The position numbers and the translations under genes were made by a program. DNA of 54,013 nt from contig CAMCYP010000024.1 of the NCBI GenBank assembly GCA_945885345.1, forward strand, positions 1-54,013, in the 5' to 3' direction. Under the pieces are notes generated by a model. The model saw nothing but the letters and a program-made list of their open reading frames with translations. It was not told the origin of the DNA and made no database searches. This stretch comes from Bordetella parapertussis (GTDB lineage Bacteria; Pseudomonadota; Gammaproteobacteria; Burkholderiales; SG8-41). Below, in pieces: positions 44,299-52,938 of the stretch. Within the stretch, counting starts at the first letter, position 1. Every line of letters starts with the position of its first letter.

Positions 44299-44888
44299 TG
44301 TTTACCGGCATCGTCTCGGCCGTCGGCCGTATTGAAACTGTAGTGCCTGCGCCGGGTGGCCTGCGACTGCGCATCGCGGGCAATGGCTTGAGCATGGACG
44401 ATGTCGCGCTGGGTGACAGCATCGCAGTCAGCGGCGTGTGCCTGACGGTGGCGACCTTCGATAAATCCGGGTTTGAAGCCGAGGTGTCGCAGGCGACGCT
44501 GTCTGCAGTCGCCGGTTTTGCGCAGGGCGCGGCGGTCAATCTTGAAAAAGCGCTGCGCCTGGCCGACCGGCTGGGCGGGCATCTGATGACCGGGCATGTC
44601 GACGGCACCGGCACGGTATCGCGCTTCGAGCCGGTGGGGGATAATCGCCGCCTCGTGATTGCCGTGCCGCCGGCGATGGCACGTTACATCGCGCGCAAGG
44701 GTTCGGTCGCGGTCGATGGCGTCAGCCTGACGGTGAATGCGGTCGAGGGTGACAGTTTTGAAGTGAACCTGATCGCGCATACGCTGGGCGCGACGACCTT
44801 GCAGCAGCTGAAGCCGGGTGCAGGCGTCAATCTTGAGGTGGATTTGCTGGCGCGTTACATTGAACGATTGCAGGAATCAAAGCTTTGA
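44298..44888 (+). CDS. ribE: riboflavin synthase alpha subunit
   Basis: A 196-aa enzyme with two lumazine-binding repeats. The first starts MFTGIVSAVGRIE and contains SIAVSGVCLTV; the second contains GSVAVDGVSLTVN. It converts two 6,7-dimethyl-8-ribityllumazine molecules to riboflavin. The N-terminal MFTG active-site peptide is intact. Overlap with ribD on the left and 17 bases to ribBX on the right show a tight operon. In E. coli the gene is called ribC; ribE is used here in the operon sense. Confidence 0.95.
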   Translation: MFTGIVSAVGRIETVVPAPGGLRLRIAGNGLSMDDVALGDSIAVSGVCLTVATFDKSGFEAEVSQATLSAVAGFAQGAAVNLEKALRLADRLGGHLMTGHVDGTGTVSRFEPVGDNRRLVIAVPPAMARYIARKGSVAVDGVSLTVNAVEGDSFEVNLIAHTLGATTLQQLKPGAGVNLEVDLLARYIERLQESKL

Positions 44889-44905
44889 AATCAGGTAAAG
44901 ACGAC

Positions 44906-46003
44906 ATGGCCATCAGCTCCACCGCCGACATCATTGCCGACATGCGCGCCGGGCGCATGGTGGTGCTGGTCGACGAGGAAGATCGCGAAAACGAGGGCGA
45001 CCTGGTTCTCGCTGCGGAGTTCGCCACCGCCGAAACCATCAACTTCATGGCGCGTTATGGCCGTGGCCTGATCTGCCTGACACTGACCGAAGAGCGGTGC
45101 CGGCAATTGAATCTTCCGCTGATGGTCAGCAACAACCGTTCACCGATGGGCACCAATTTCACGCTGTCGATCGAAGCCGCCGAAGGTGTGACCACCGGCA
45201 TCTCGGCGGCCGACCGTGCGCGCACGGTGCAGGCGGCGATCCGGCCCGATGCCGGTCCGGCCGATATCGTGCAGCCGGGACATATTTTTCCGCTGATGGC
45301 GCAGAACGGCGGCACCCTTGTGCGGGCAGGGCATACCGAGGCCGGTTGTGATCTGGCACGGCTGGCGGGGGTGATGCCGGCGGCGGTGATCTGCGAAATC
45401 CTCAAGGAAAACGGCGAGATGGCGCGCTTGCCGGACCTGATCACATTCGCCGCCGAACATAAACTCAAAATCGGCACCATCACCGACCTGATCCAGTACC
45501 GCAGCAGTACCGAATCGCTGGTGACGCGCGCCGCCGAGCGCGACATCGACACCGCGCACGGCATCTTCCGGTTGGTGGCCTATACCGAGGCGGCGAGCAA
45601 TCAGACGCACCTCGCACTGGTACGCGGAAAATTCACCGCGCGCGATGAAGTGCTGGTGCGCGTGCATGAGCCGGTATCGCTGATTGATTTGCTCGACACC
45701 GGTGCAACCAGCCATTCTTGGAATCTGCATGATGCAATGACCGCCATTGCGCGCGAAGACCGCGGCGTGATCGTGCTGCTGCATCGCCAGGAAACCGCGG
45801 CGGAACTGCTGGAGCGCGCGCGCCCGCAGCACGAACGCGGCGGTCCGGCAAAAATCGTGCTGCGCAACTACGGCATCGGCGCGCAGATCCTGCGCGATCT
45901 CGGCGTCAAGAAAATGCGTGTGCTGGCTCAGCCCTTGAAAATGCCGAGCATGGCGGGCTTTGACCTCGAAGTGACGGGGTACCTGCAGCCGCCTAAGGCG
46001 TGA
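44906..46003 (+). CDS. DHBP synthase with degenerate GTP-cyclohydrolase-II domain (RibBX type)
   Basis: A 365-aa protein. Residues 1-205 are 3,4-dihydroxy-2-butanone-4-phosphate synthase with all landmarks (DEEDRENEGD, RAGHTEAGCDL). Residues 215-360 resemble GTP cyclohydrolase II but lack its zinc cysteines: the place of CLTGD...RCDCG reads EPVSLIDLLDTGATSH. The EGRGIGL to DTVEAN catalytic stretch is missing, although RNYGIGAQILRDLGV remains. So only the ribB activity is expected, with the second domain perhaps structural or regulatory. Such proteins have been described in Proteobacteria as RibBX. A separate ribA must exist outside the window. ATG 44906 follows a GGTAAAG site. Confidence 0.92.
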   Translation: MAISSTADIIADMRAGRMVVLVDEEDRENEGDLVLAAEFATAETINFMARYGRGLICLTLTEERCRQLNLPLMVSNNRSPMGTNFTLSIEAAEGVTTGISAADRARTVQAAIRPDAGPADIVQPGHIFPLMAQNGGTLVRAGHTEAGCDLARLAGVMPAAVICEILKENGEMARLPDLITFAAEHKLKIGTITDLIQYRSSTESLVTRAAERDIDTAHGIFRLVAYTEAASNQTHLALVRGKFTARDEVLVRVHEPVSLIDLLDTGATSHSWNLHDAMTAIAREDRGVIVLLHRQETAAELLERARPQHERGGPAKIVLRNYGIGAQILRDLGVKKMRVLAQPLKMPSMAGFDLEVTGYLQPPKA

Positions 46004-46006
46004 CTG

Positions 46007-46038
46007 AGTGATTAAGTAATTAAGTGATTGGGTGAACT
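46007..46038. repeat. four 8-bp tandem repeats between ribBX and ribH
   Basis: Units AGTGATTA, AGTAATTA, AGTGATTG and GGTGAACT follow each other without gaps in the 37-base spacer, ending just before the ribH ATG. The core resembles the 7-bp array near mog. They lie where the ribH ribosome site should be, and no GGAG-like site is seen. Confidence 0.6.
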
Positions 46039-46040
46039 GT

Positions 46041-46529
46041 ATGGCACGTTACGATGACATCGATGAACTGGAACCGGAGCACAAGGGCGCGGGTCTGCGC
46101 ATCGGCATCGTGATGGCGCGTTTCAGCATCGACATCGGTGACGGATTGCTGTCGAGCTGCACCGCGGCGCTGGTCAAGCACGGCGTGGCGAAAAAAGACA
46201 TGCGTATCGTCACGGTGCCCGGTGCGCTGGAAATTCCGCTGACTTTGAAGGCGATGGCAATCAGCGGTCAGTACGACGCGCTGGTGGCGTTGGGCGCGGT
46301 GATCCGCGGTGAAACCTATCACTTCGAAATCGTGTCCAACGAGTCTGCGCGCGGTATTACCGATGTACAGCTCGAAACCGGCATGCCGATCGCCAACGGC
46401 ATCCTGACCACCGAAAACGACGCGCAGGCGGAAGTGCGCATGCAGCAGAAGGGCATCGATTGCGCAGTGGCGGCGATCGAGATGGCGAATCTGATGAAAC
46501 GCCTGAAGCTGGACGCCGAAAATATATAA
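46041..46529 (+). CDS. ribH: 6,7-dimethyl-8-ribityllumazine synthase
   Basis: A 162-aa subunit of the lumazine synthase particle. Conserved segments are [24 protein letters not shown] (with the catalytic His) and NGILTTEND. It joins the RibB and RibD products into the riboflavin precursor. ATG 46041 begins MARYDDI and lies directly behind the 8-bp repeats; an ATG three codons earlier is not excluded. It is the last rib gene of the operon. Confidence 0.95.
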   Translation: MARYDDIDELEPEHKGAGLRIGIVMARFSIDIGDGLLSSCTAALVKHGVAKKDMRIVTVPGALEIPLTLKAMAISGQYDALVALGAVIRGETYHFEIVSNESARGITDVQLETGMPIANGILTTENDAQAEVRMQQKGIDCAVAAIEMANLMKRLKLDAENI

Positions 46530-46531
46530 CT

Positions 46532-46551
46532 AATTGATTTTAAACAATTAT
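46532..46551. repeat. AT-rich inverted repeat between ribH and nusB
   Basis: TAATTG-N8-CAATTA forms a perfect 6-bp inverted repeat directly behind the ribH stop, in a 35-base A/T-rich patch. It is too AT-rich for a good terminator; it could be an operator or an unpaired enhancer of processing. Confidence 0.35.
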
Positions 46552-46599
46552 TTATCACATCATTTTTCACGCTCGCCGTGAATGTCTCACCGGAACATC

Positions 46600-47031
46600 A
46601 TGAAATCCAGCCGCCGCCGTTCGCGCGAATTCGCATTGCAGGGCCTCTACCAGTGGCAACTCGCGGGCACCGATCCGTTGACCATTGCCGAGCAACTGGG
46701 CGATGCCGAAGGCTTCGGCAAAATCGATACCGAATATTTTCAGTTACTGCTGCAGGGTGCGGTCGCTGGTGCAGTGGAGATGGAGCAGCGCATCGCGCCG
46801 CTGCTTGACCGAGCCTACAAAAGCCTGTCGCCGGTGGAACGCGGCATCCTGCTGCTGGCCGGATTTGAATTCGAGAAATGTCCGGAAGTGCCGTACCGCG
46901 TGATCATCAATGAAGCGATTGAACTGGCGAAATCTTTCGGCGGCACCGACGGCCATAAATATGTGAACGGTGTGCTCGACAAAATGGCGATGCAGTTGCG
47001 CGCCACTGAAGTGCAGGATGGCCGGAAATGA
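46600..47031 (+). CDS. nusB: transcription antitermination factor NusB
   Basis: A 143-aa all-helical RNA-binding protein of the rRNA antitermination complex. The arginine-rich N-terminus (KSSRRRSREFALQGLYQW) binds boxA RNA with NusE, and the C-terminal PYRVIINEAIELAKSFGGTDGHKYVNGVLD is highly conserved. ATG 46600 has a GGA five bases upstream; ATG 46582 adds six residues. ribH-nusB adjacency is widespread. In many betaproteobacteria thiL follows closely, but here accessory genes intervene. Confidence 0.94.
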   Translation: MKSSRRRSREFALQGLYQWQLAGTDPLTIAEQLGDAEGFGKIDTEYFQLLLQGAVAGAVEMEQRIAPLLDRAYKSLSPVERGILLLAGFEFEKCPEVPYRVIINEAIELAKSFGGTDGHKYVNGVLDKMAMQLRATEVQDGRK

Positions 47032-47059
47032 GCGGACGGAAACAGAAGGGAGTGGTGTG

Positions 47060-47356
47060 ATGGATCTGGAGAAGCTGAAAAAACGGATTTATGCCTTTTA
47101 TTTTGCCGGGACCATCAACCTGTTTCTGGGCTTTTACGTGCTGCTTTATGGTCACGGCGTCGAAACGTCAACGCGCAACATCATGCTGCTGTTCTTTTTC
47201 GGTTTTACCGCGCTGGATTTCTGGTTTCCCTCGCACTTGAAGAAAAAATTCATCGAGCAGCAGGAGCAGTTGATCGCGCAGCTGAAGGCTGAAGGCAAGT
47301 GGCCGCCGCCGGAAGCGGCAAATGTGGAAGCATCGGCGGAAAAGCCCGGGACCTGA
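47060..47356 (+). CDS. small two-TM membrane protein
   Basis: A 98-aa protein with two transmembrane segments (about residues 10-28 and 38-56) joined by a short polar loop, then a charged amphipathic helix KKKFIEQQEQLIAQLKAEGKW and a disordered tail. Such small proteins with a C-terminal coiled segment often act as membrane-associated regulators or subunits; no family was recognised. ATG 47060 follows AGAAGGGAG. It is 28 bases after nusB and may be read with it. Confidence 0.65.
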   Translation: MDLEKLKKRIYAFYFAGTINLFLGFYVLLYGHGVETSTRNIMLLFFFGFTALDFWFPSHLKKKFIEQQEQLIAQLKAEGKWPPPEAANVEASAEKPGT

Positions 47357-47371
47357 GTTGCGTCGCCGGCT

Positions 47372-48946
47372 TTATGTGGCAGGCGCGGCGCTGATGCCGA
47401 GGTTTTTCAGGTAACGATCCACCGCGGGCGTGTCCAGTTGTCCGCCGGCGAGCGCGACATGGCCGTCCGGCCGCAGCAGATAAAACGCCGGCCCCGTAAT
47501 GTTGACGCGCGCCAGTTCTGCCGCATTGACCGCATCGTCGGTGATGACATGGATGCGCAGCAGGTCACCGGCGGTCAGCAGGCCTTCCGCGGGCGCGGGC
47601 TGGCCGATCACCAGCAGATTGAATGAAGTGTCAGCCAGCTGCTGATACAGATCCGCGGCTGCATTGTTTGCATCCAGACGCAGCTTCAGCCAAGGGAAAC
47701 GATCCCCGCCGCAGGGCGCCCCTGCGGGCAGTCCGGGCAGGGTTGTTGACAGCGGGCTGTGCCGGTAACGGATGCCGATCTGCGAAATGGTGCGGAAGGC
47801 CAGCTTTCTGATGCGTTGCACGGTCATCGCGATCCCGAGCATGCGCGGCACGACACTGGTGCGGAACAGTTTTGCCATGGCACCGTCCGAAACCAGCATC
47901 ATGAACAGGCGATCTGTGGTGGCGAGCAGCCGTTGCGCGACCGGCTGGCGTTCCTGTTCATAGGTGTCGAGCAGTGCAGGGTCCGCGCGTTTCTGTACCA
48001 CCAGTGCAAGTTTCCATGCCAGGTTATAGGCATCCTGCAGGCCGGTGTTCATGCCCTGGCCACCGGCAGGGCTGTGAATGTGCGCGGCGTCGCCGAGCAG
48101 GAAACAGTGCCGGTCGCGGAATTTTTCTGCGCAGCGGTGATGGATGCGGTAGGTCGAGAACCAGCTGCAACTGCTGAATGCCAGCGCCGCGCCGGCTTCT
48201 TCGCGCACTGCCGGCATGACGTCTTCGAAAGCGAGCTGGTCACGATTCAGCAGCTGCCGCGGCAGCATGCCGACGATGCGCCAGTGATCCTGGCCGCGCA
48301 TCGGAAACAGCAGGTGGAAACCGTCGCGCCACAGGTAAACGTTGAGTTCGTCGGGTCGCATCGGCCCGGTGGCGACAGTGTCGGCGACAAAAAACACGTG
48401 TTCGTACGGCGCGCCGGGGAAGGTAATGCTGCTTTGTTCGCGCACCACGCTGCGCGCGCCGTCGCAGCCGGCCATGTACGTGGCGGTGATCCGGTGTGTC
48501 GCGCCGTCTGTGGTTTTGAGGGTGGCGATGACAGCGTCTGCCTGCTGCTCGAAGTTCAGCAGTTCGGTATTCCATTGCACATCGACACCCTGATCGTGCA
48601 GATGTTTGCCCATGATGCGTTCGTTGTCGTCCTGACCAAGAATCAGCACATAAGGGAAGGGGCTCATGTCCTGGCCGATAGCGCCGAGGGGAATGCGCGC
48701 TTTCCATTCGCCGGCTGACCACAGGTTCGCGCCGGTGCCGGCCTTGCCGAGGGCGATGGCCTGATCGGCGATGCCGAGCTTCGAATAAATTTCCATGGTG
48801 CGCGCCTGCACTGCCATTGCGCGGCTTTGCTGCGCGGGACCGGAATGGCGGTCGATGATCTGCACTTTCACGCCGCGGCGCACCAGCTGGTTGGCGAGCA
48901 TCAGTCCGGTAGGGCCGGCGCCGGTGATCAATACATCAGTGTCCAT
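47372..48946 (-). CDS. FAD-dependent aromatic monooxygenase (PheA/TfdB/MhpA-like)
   Basis: A 524-aa flavoprotein hydroxylase. FAD-binding motifs are GAGPTGLMLA at the N-terminus, GCDGARSVVR in the middle and LLGDAAHIHSPAGGQGMN. The C-terminal thioredoxin-like domain (about 400-524), typical of phenol-hydroxylase-type members, is present. Such enzymes hydroxylate phenols or 3-(hydroxyphenyl)propionates using NAD(P)H and O2. Its neighbours are an MFS transporter and a Bug receptor, which fits uptake and oxidation of an aromatic acid. Exact substrate unknown. Confidence 0.88.
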   Translation of the reverse strand: MDTDVLITGAGPTGLMLANQLVRRGVKVQIIDRHSGPAQQSRAMAVQARTMEIYSKLGIADQAIALGKAGTGANLWSAGEWKARIPLGAIGQDMSPFPYVLILGQDDNERIMGKHLHDQGVDVQWNTELLNFEQQADAVIATLKTTDGATHRITATYMAGCDGARSVVREQSSITFPGAPYEHVFFVADTVATGPMRPDELNVYLWRDGFHLLFPMRGQDHWRIVGMLPRQLLNRDQLAFEDVMPAVREEAGAALAFSSCSWFSTYRIHHRCAEKFRDRHCFLLGDAAHIHSPAGGQGMNTGLQDAYNLAWKLALVVQKRADPALLDTYEQERQPVAQRLLATTDRLFMMLVSDGAMAKLFRTSVVPRMLGIAMTVQRIRKLAFRTISQIGIRYRHSPLSTTLPGLPAGAPCGGDRFPWLKLRLDANNAAADLYQQLADTSFNLLVIGQPAPAEGLLTAGDLLRIHVITDDAVNAAELARVNITGPAFYLLRPDGHVALAGGQLDTPAVDRYLKNLGISAAPAT

Positions 48947-49004
48947 GACAGTCTCCTCGCCCGTGCGGCAGCCATTATTGCCGGAAAAGGCGGAGTGCCG
49001 GCTT

Positions 49005-50153
49005 TTATGCCGCTTTTGCGGAAATCGATGCAGGGCGGCTGTACAGGCCGCCGGCGATCATCAGCGAGGCGTTGAGCCAGAACATCGGCGGCAGCCCCAG
49101 CATCGTGGAGATGGTGCCAAAGATTACCGGGCTGATCAGTTTGGTCATCTGGTTGACGGTGAACTTGAGGCCCAGGGCCTCGCCCGAGCGGCCGTCTTTG
49201 GAGTTGCTGAACATCAGCATGATGATGATCGGCTGGCCGCAACCCATGCCGAGGCCGAACAGGAATGAAATGGTTCCGAGTGCCACGGCGTTGTGGAAAA
49301 ACGGAATCAGCGTCAGCGCCGTTGCGCCGACATGGAACACGTAAGTCAGCAGCCGTTGTTCACCCAGCCTTCTGATTAAATCCGGCAAGGCAAAACGCGC
49401 GACAAAGGCCGCTGCCGAGTTCATCGCGATGACCATGCCGATGGTCGAGGCCGGCAGTCCGAGGGAGTGGGCGTAAACAGGCATGTAGACCTGATACAGG
49501 TTGATGCCGGCGTTGATCAGACTGCCGGTGACGAGCATACGCTGCACCTGCGCATCCTTGAGCATGGCGCGGACGCCGCCGCTCTTGCCCTTGCCGGGGA
49601 CGCGGGTGCCGCCCGGCAGTGCGCGGCCGTACGTCAGCAGCATGCTGATCGGTCCCAGTGACAGCAGGGCCAGATACAGGCAGGTGGAGGAGTAGCCGAA
49701 ATGCTCGATGGCAAAGCCGCCGATCAATGGCCCCAGCAGTTGGGCGCCGGATGTACTCAAGGTGTAATTGCTGAAATTTTTCGAGCGGTTTTCCGGTGTG
49801 CTGAGCATACCCACCAGATTCTGTGTGCCGAGGTTGATGAAAATCAGGCCGAGGCCGGTCAACAGCGCAGTGACGTACAGCGAAGTCAATCCCGGAAAAA
49901 AATACGCGACCAGCATGCCTGTGCCGCCGGTTGTAGCACCGAAAGTCATCGGCCAGCGTACGCCGAAGCGGTCGACCAGCCGCCCTGCGGCGACTGCGAG
50001 CAGCATCGGGAACAACGAGAATGAGGCAGCCAGCAATCCGATGGCGAGATGGCTTGCGCCCTGATTGAGCGCGTACAGGGAGACCAGGATTTGTGCTGCG
50101 AATACGCCAATGCCGTTGAGCAGACTCAGGGCGTAGACGAAATAAATGGACAC
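49005..50153 (-). CDS. MFS transporter (paralogue B)
   Basis: A 382-aa 12-TM transporter, a paralogue of the one at 30.4 kb: both share an N-terminal LVxxLYALxLGAS/QGAS-like region, LSTPENRSKNFSNY, EHFGY, FLFGLGMG and DGRSGEALGLK. The start is GTG 50153 with a weak ribosome site. It lies 58 bases upstream of the monooxygenase on the same strand, so the two are probably co-transcribed and may move the monooxygenase substrate or product. A hairpin-rich 230-base region separates it from Bug copy 7. Confidence 0.85.
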   Translation of the reverse strand: MSIYFVYALSLLNGIGVFAAQILVSLYALNQGASHLAIGLLAASFSLFPMLLAVAAGRLVDRFGVRWPMTFGATTGGTGMLVAYFFPGLTSLYVTALLTGLGLIFINLGTQNLVGMLSTPENRSKNFSNYTLSTSGAQLLGPLIGGFAIEHFGYSSTCLYLALLSLGPISMLLTYGRALPGGTRVPGKGKSGGVRAMLKDAQVQRMLVTGSLINAGINLYQVYMPVYAHSLGLPASTIGMVIAMNSAAAFVARFALPDLIRRLGEQRLLTYVFHVGATALTLIPFFHNAVALGTISFLFGLGMGCGQPIIIMLMFSNSKDGRSGEALGLKFTVNQMTKLISPVIFGTISTMLGLPPMFWLNASLMIAGGLYSRPASISAKAA

Positions 50154-50384
50154 GGATGGGCGCAGTCAGGAAAAACACACCGCCGCAGTAGGAAAATGCA
50201 TTGCGCGGGTGAGTTACACATTTTACCCGCGTCGCGCTCGCGGGCTGCCGGACTTCCAGATGATGAACGGCTTTGCCGATATTTCCATCACACACTGGCG
50301 TGTGACGGTGTAACCGGGCTCGATTGATTTTGCCGGACTTGCTGTCGAACCCGGTCCCGGCAATTTACGGACTTGCCAGCCGGC

Positions 50385-51359
50385 TTACTCCGGCTGCAGC
50401 CCGATCGCCTTGGCGATGCGCGCGACCTTGTCGATCTCGGATTTGATGAAGGCCGCGTACTCCTGCGGCGAGGTGCCTTTGGGCTCCAGGCCGAGTGCTG
50501 CGAAACGTTCCTTGACGTCGGCCTGTTTGACGATCTGCAGCAGCTGGCCGTTGAGTTTTACGATGATGTCGTTCGGCGTTTTGGCCGGCGCAACCAGTCC
50601 CCACCAGCTGTCGAACTGGAAGCCGGGGATGGTTTCGGCCACCGTCGGCAGTTCCGGCGCCAGCGCCGAACGCTTTTCGCTGGTGACCGCGATGCCGCGC
50701 AGGCGGCCGGTTTTCACATGCGGCAGTCCGACCGGCATGCTTGCGAAAATGAACTGTATCTGGCCGGCGATCAGATCGTTCACCGATTGTCCCGTGCCTT
50801 TGTATGGCACGTGCACGATGTTGACTTTGGCCATGTAGCGGAACAGTTCACCCGTGAGGTGCGCGGGAGTACCGCTGCCGCCGGAACCGTAGTTGAGCTG
50901 TCCGGGTTTTGCCTTGGCAAGCACGATCAGTTCTTTGGTTGTACGTACCGGCAGCGAAGGGTGCACCACCAGTACCGTGGTGCCGGTTGCGGACAGTGCG
51001 ATCGGCGCGAAGTCAGTGACCGGATCGTAGGGCAGCTTCTTGAACAGGCTGACGTTGACCGCGGTCGGCGCGACATTGCCCACCGTCAGCGTGTAACCGT
51101 CGGCCGGCGCTTTGGCACCGAGTTCGGTACCCAGCGTGCCGCCGGCGCCCGGGCGATTGTCAACGATGAATTGCTGGCCGTTCAATTCGGTGAGCTTCTG
51201 CGCGAGGATGCGCGCCACCAGATCCGATGAACCGCCGGCCGGGAAGGGCGCGATGATACGCACGGACCGGGTCGGGTAATTTTGCGCGGTTGCCGGTGCG
51301 ACGGCGAGGATGCCCAGCGTGGCGGCGAGGGCAATTATGATGGCAGATGCAGTTTTCAT
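50385..51359 (-). CDS. TTT-family (Bug) periplasmic substrate-binding protein, copy 7
   Basis: A 324-aa binding protein with a signal peptide ending ...APATA|QNYPTRS. The family blocks are IIAPFPAGGSSDLVAR, where the loop reads GGSSD, and DNRPGAGGTLG. ATG 51359 has a weak ribosome site; the frame before it is not conserved. It is first in a possible leftward group Bug7-MFS-monooxygenase, although the 230-base gap with hairpins suggests a break. It is divergent from thiL across 110 bases. Confidence 0.9.
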   Translation of the reverse strand: MKTASAIIIALAATLGILAVAPATAQNYPTRSVRIIAPFPAGGSSDLVARILAQKLTELNGQQFIVDNRPGAGGTLGTELGAKAPADGYTLTVGNVAPTAVNVSLFKKLPYDPVTDFAPIALSATGTTVLVVHPSLPVRTTKELIVLAKAKPGQLNYGSGGSGTPAHLTGELFRYMAKVNIVHVPYKGTGQSVNDLIAGQIQFIFASMPVGLPHVKTGRLRGIAVTSEKRSALAPELPTVAETIPGFQFDSWWGLVAPAKTPNDIIVKLNGQLLQIVKQADVKERFAALGLEPKGTSPQEYAAFIKSEIDKVARIAKAIGLQPE

Positions 51360-51469
51360 TGCTGGATGTTCCGTGGACGGTTTGTGGAAGGCCGGCATTT
51401 TGCACGAAAAGGACTGAAACGGCGATGTTGTGCCGCGTATTGCGGGTTCGGGGCACAATACGGTCCCAT

Positions 51470-52438
51470 ATGCCTGCTGAATTCGATCTCATCCGTCACT
51501 ACTTCACCCATGCCACGCCGCGCACGACGCTGGGCGTCGGCGATGACGCCGCACTGATCAGGGCGGGCAAGGGCCAGCTGCTCGCAGTGGCCGCCGACAT
51601 GCTGGTTGCCGGGCGTCACTTCTTCAAGGATGCCGACCCGGAATCCGTCGGCCACAAGGCGCTGGCGGTGAACCTGTCGGACATGGCGGCGATGGGCGCG
51701 ACGCCGCGCTGGGCGACGATGGGCATCGCCTTGCCGCGCGCCGATGCGCGCTGGGTGGCGGCGTTTGCCAAAGGCTTCATGGCACTGGCGCGCAAACATG
51801 GTGTCGATCTGATCGGCGGCGACACTACGCGCGGGCCGCTCAATATCTGCGTGCAGATCATCGGCGAGGTGCCGGCGCGTCAGGCCCTGCGCCGCGACGG
51901 CGCCAAAGCCGGTGACGACATCTGGGTATCGGGCACGCTGGGCGATGCCGCGCTGGCGGTGGCGGCAAAAACAAAACGCATCAAACTGAAGCCTGCCGAA
52001 CTGAAGCAGGCGATGCAGCGCCTTGACCGGCCGGTGCCGCGTGTTGCGCTGGGTCTGGCATTACGCGGTGTGGCGCGCAGCGCGATTGATGTGTCGGATG
52101 GCCTGGTGGCCGACCTCGGCCATATCTGCGAACGTTCAAAGGTCGCTGCCGTAGTGGCCTTCGAGCGCTTGCCGGTGTCGGTCTTGCTGCGGCGCTATCT
52201 GCATTCAGCGGTGGCGCAGGCTGCGCTGGTGGCCGGCGGTGATGATTACGAGCTGTGCTTTACTGCGGCGCCGGCGAAGCGGGCGGCGGTGGAACGTGCG
52301 GCGTTGCGTGCCCGGGTCAAGGTGACGCGTATCGGGCGCGTGATTCGTGCGCCGGAAGGTATATGCAGTGTCGTGGTGGTGGATCGCGATGGTTTACCGT
52401 TGGCGCTGAAGCAAAAAGGCTTTGATCACTTTGGCTGA
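51470..52438 (+). CDS. thiL: thiamine-monophosphate kinase
   Basis: A 322-aa kinase making thiamine diphosphate from thiamine monophosphate. The N-terminal metal-ATP block GVGDDAALI (about 22-30), the VAADMLVAGRHF segment, GGDTTRGP and the C-terminal GGDDYELCFT are all intact. Its family fold is the PurM/ThiL type. ATG 51470 is the conserved MPAEFDLI start. It begins a rightward run with pgpA and pncC; the pgpA start follows 7 bases after its stop. The TPP enzyme at 11.6-13.3 kb would depend on its product. Confidence 0.95.
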   Translation: MPAEFDLIRHYFTHATPRTTLGVGDDAALIRAGKGQLLAVAADMLVAGRHFFKDADPESVGHKALAVNLSDMAAMGATPRWATMGIALPRADARWVAAFAKGFMALARKHGVDLIGGDTTRGPLNICVQIIGEVPARQALRRDGAKAGDDIWVSGTLGDAALAVAAKTKRIKLKPAELKQAMQRLDRPVPRVALGLALRGVARSAIDVSDGLVADLGHICERSKVAAVVAFERLPVSVLLRRYLHSAVAQAALVAGGDDYELCFTAAPAKRAAVERAALRARVKVTRIGRVIRAPEGICSVVVVDRDGLPLALKQKGFDHFG

Positions 52439-52445
52439 AACCTCT

Positions 52446-52925
52446 ATGCGTCCGACGCTGCGCTTCGTCTACCGTCACCCGGCGCATTGCATCGCCTTCG
52501 CCGGCGGCATCGGTCTGATTCCGTTCGCACCGGGCACCTTCGGCACACTCCTGGCGATTCCGCTGTTCAGCGTGCTGCAGCCGCATCTGGATGCGTGGAC
52601 CTTGCTGGTGGTGATCCTTGCGCTGTTCTGGCTGGGCGTGTGGGCCTGCGCGGTGACCGGTCGTGCGCTGGGGGTTGCCGACCACGGCGGCATGGTGTGG
52701 GATGAGGTGGTGGCGTTTTTGCTGGTATTGTTTTTTGTGCCGGCGGGCGCTTACTGGCAGGCCTTTGCTTTTGTGCTGTTCCGGTTTTTTGACATCTTCA
52801 AACCGCCGCCCATTCGTTACTATGATCGTACGCTGAAAAACGGTTTTGGCGTGATGTGGGACGACCTGATTGCCGCGGCTTATACGCTGCTGCTGCTCGC
52901 GGCTGTTTATGCATGGCTCGGATAG
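52446..52925 (+). CDS. pgpA: phosphatidylglycerophosphatase A
   Basis: A 159-aa inner-membrane phosphatase giving phosphatidylglycerol. Conserved blocks are GGIGLIPFAPGTFGTL, VADHGGMVWDEVVAF and the C-terminal KNGFGVMWDDLIAA. Four membrane segments are predicted, as usual. ATG 52446 is used; a TTG start at 52422 would overlap thiL. It is separated from pncC by 13 bases. Confidence 0.94.
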   Translation: MRPTLRFVYRHPAHCIAFAGGIGLIPFAPGTFGTLLAIPLFSVLQPHLDAWTLLVVILALFWLGVWACAVTGRALGVADHGGMVWDEVVAFLLVLFFVPAGAYWQAFAFVLFRFFDIFKPPPIRYYDRTLKNGFGVMWDDLIAAAYTLLLLAAVYAWLG

Positions 52926-52938
52926 CGGAGGACTGACG

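Noticed and set aside
44888..44906. FMN riboswitch before ribBX
   Set aside because: Only 17 bases separate ribE and ribBX, and no RFN-like conserved segments are visible.
50220..50385. Several short hairpins between Bug copy 7 and MFS paralogue B
   Set aside because: CCCGCG/CGCGGG and CACAC/GTGTG stems lack T-tails and are expected at this GC content; no defined element.
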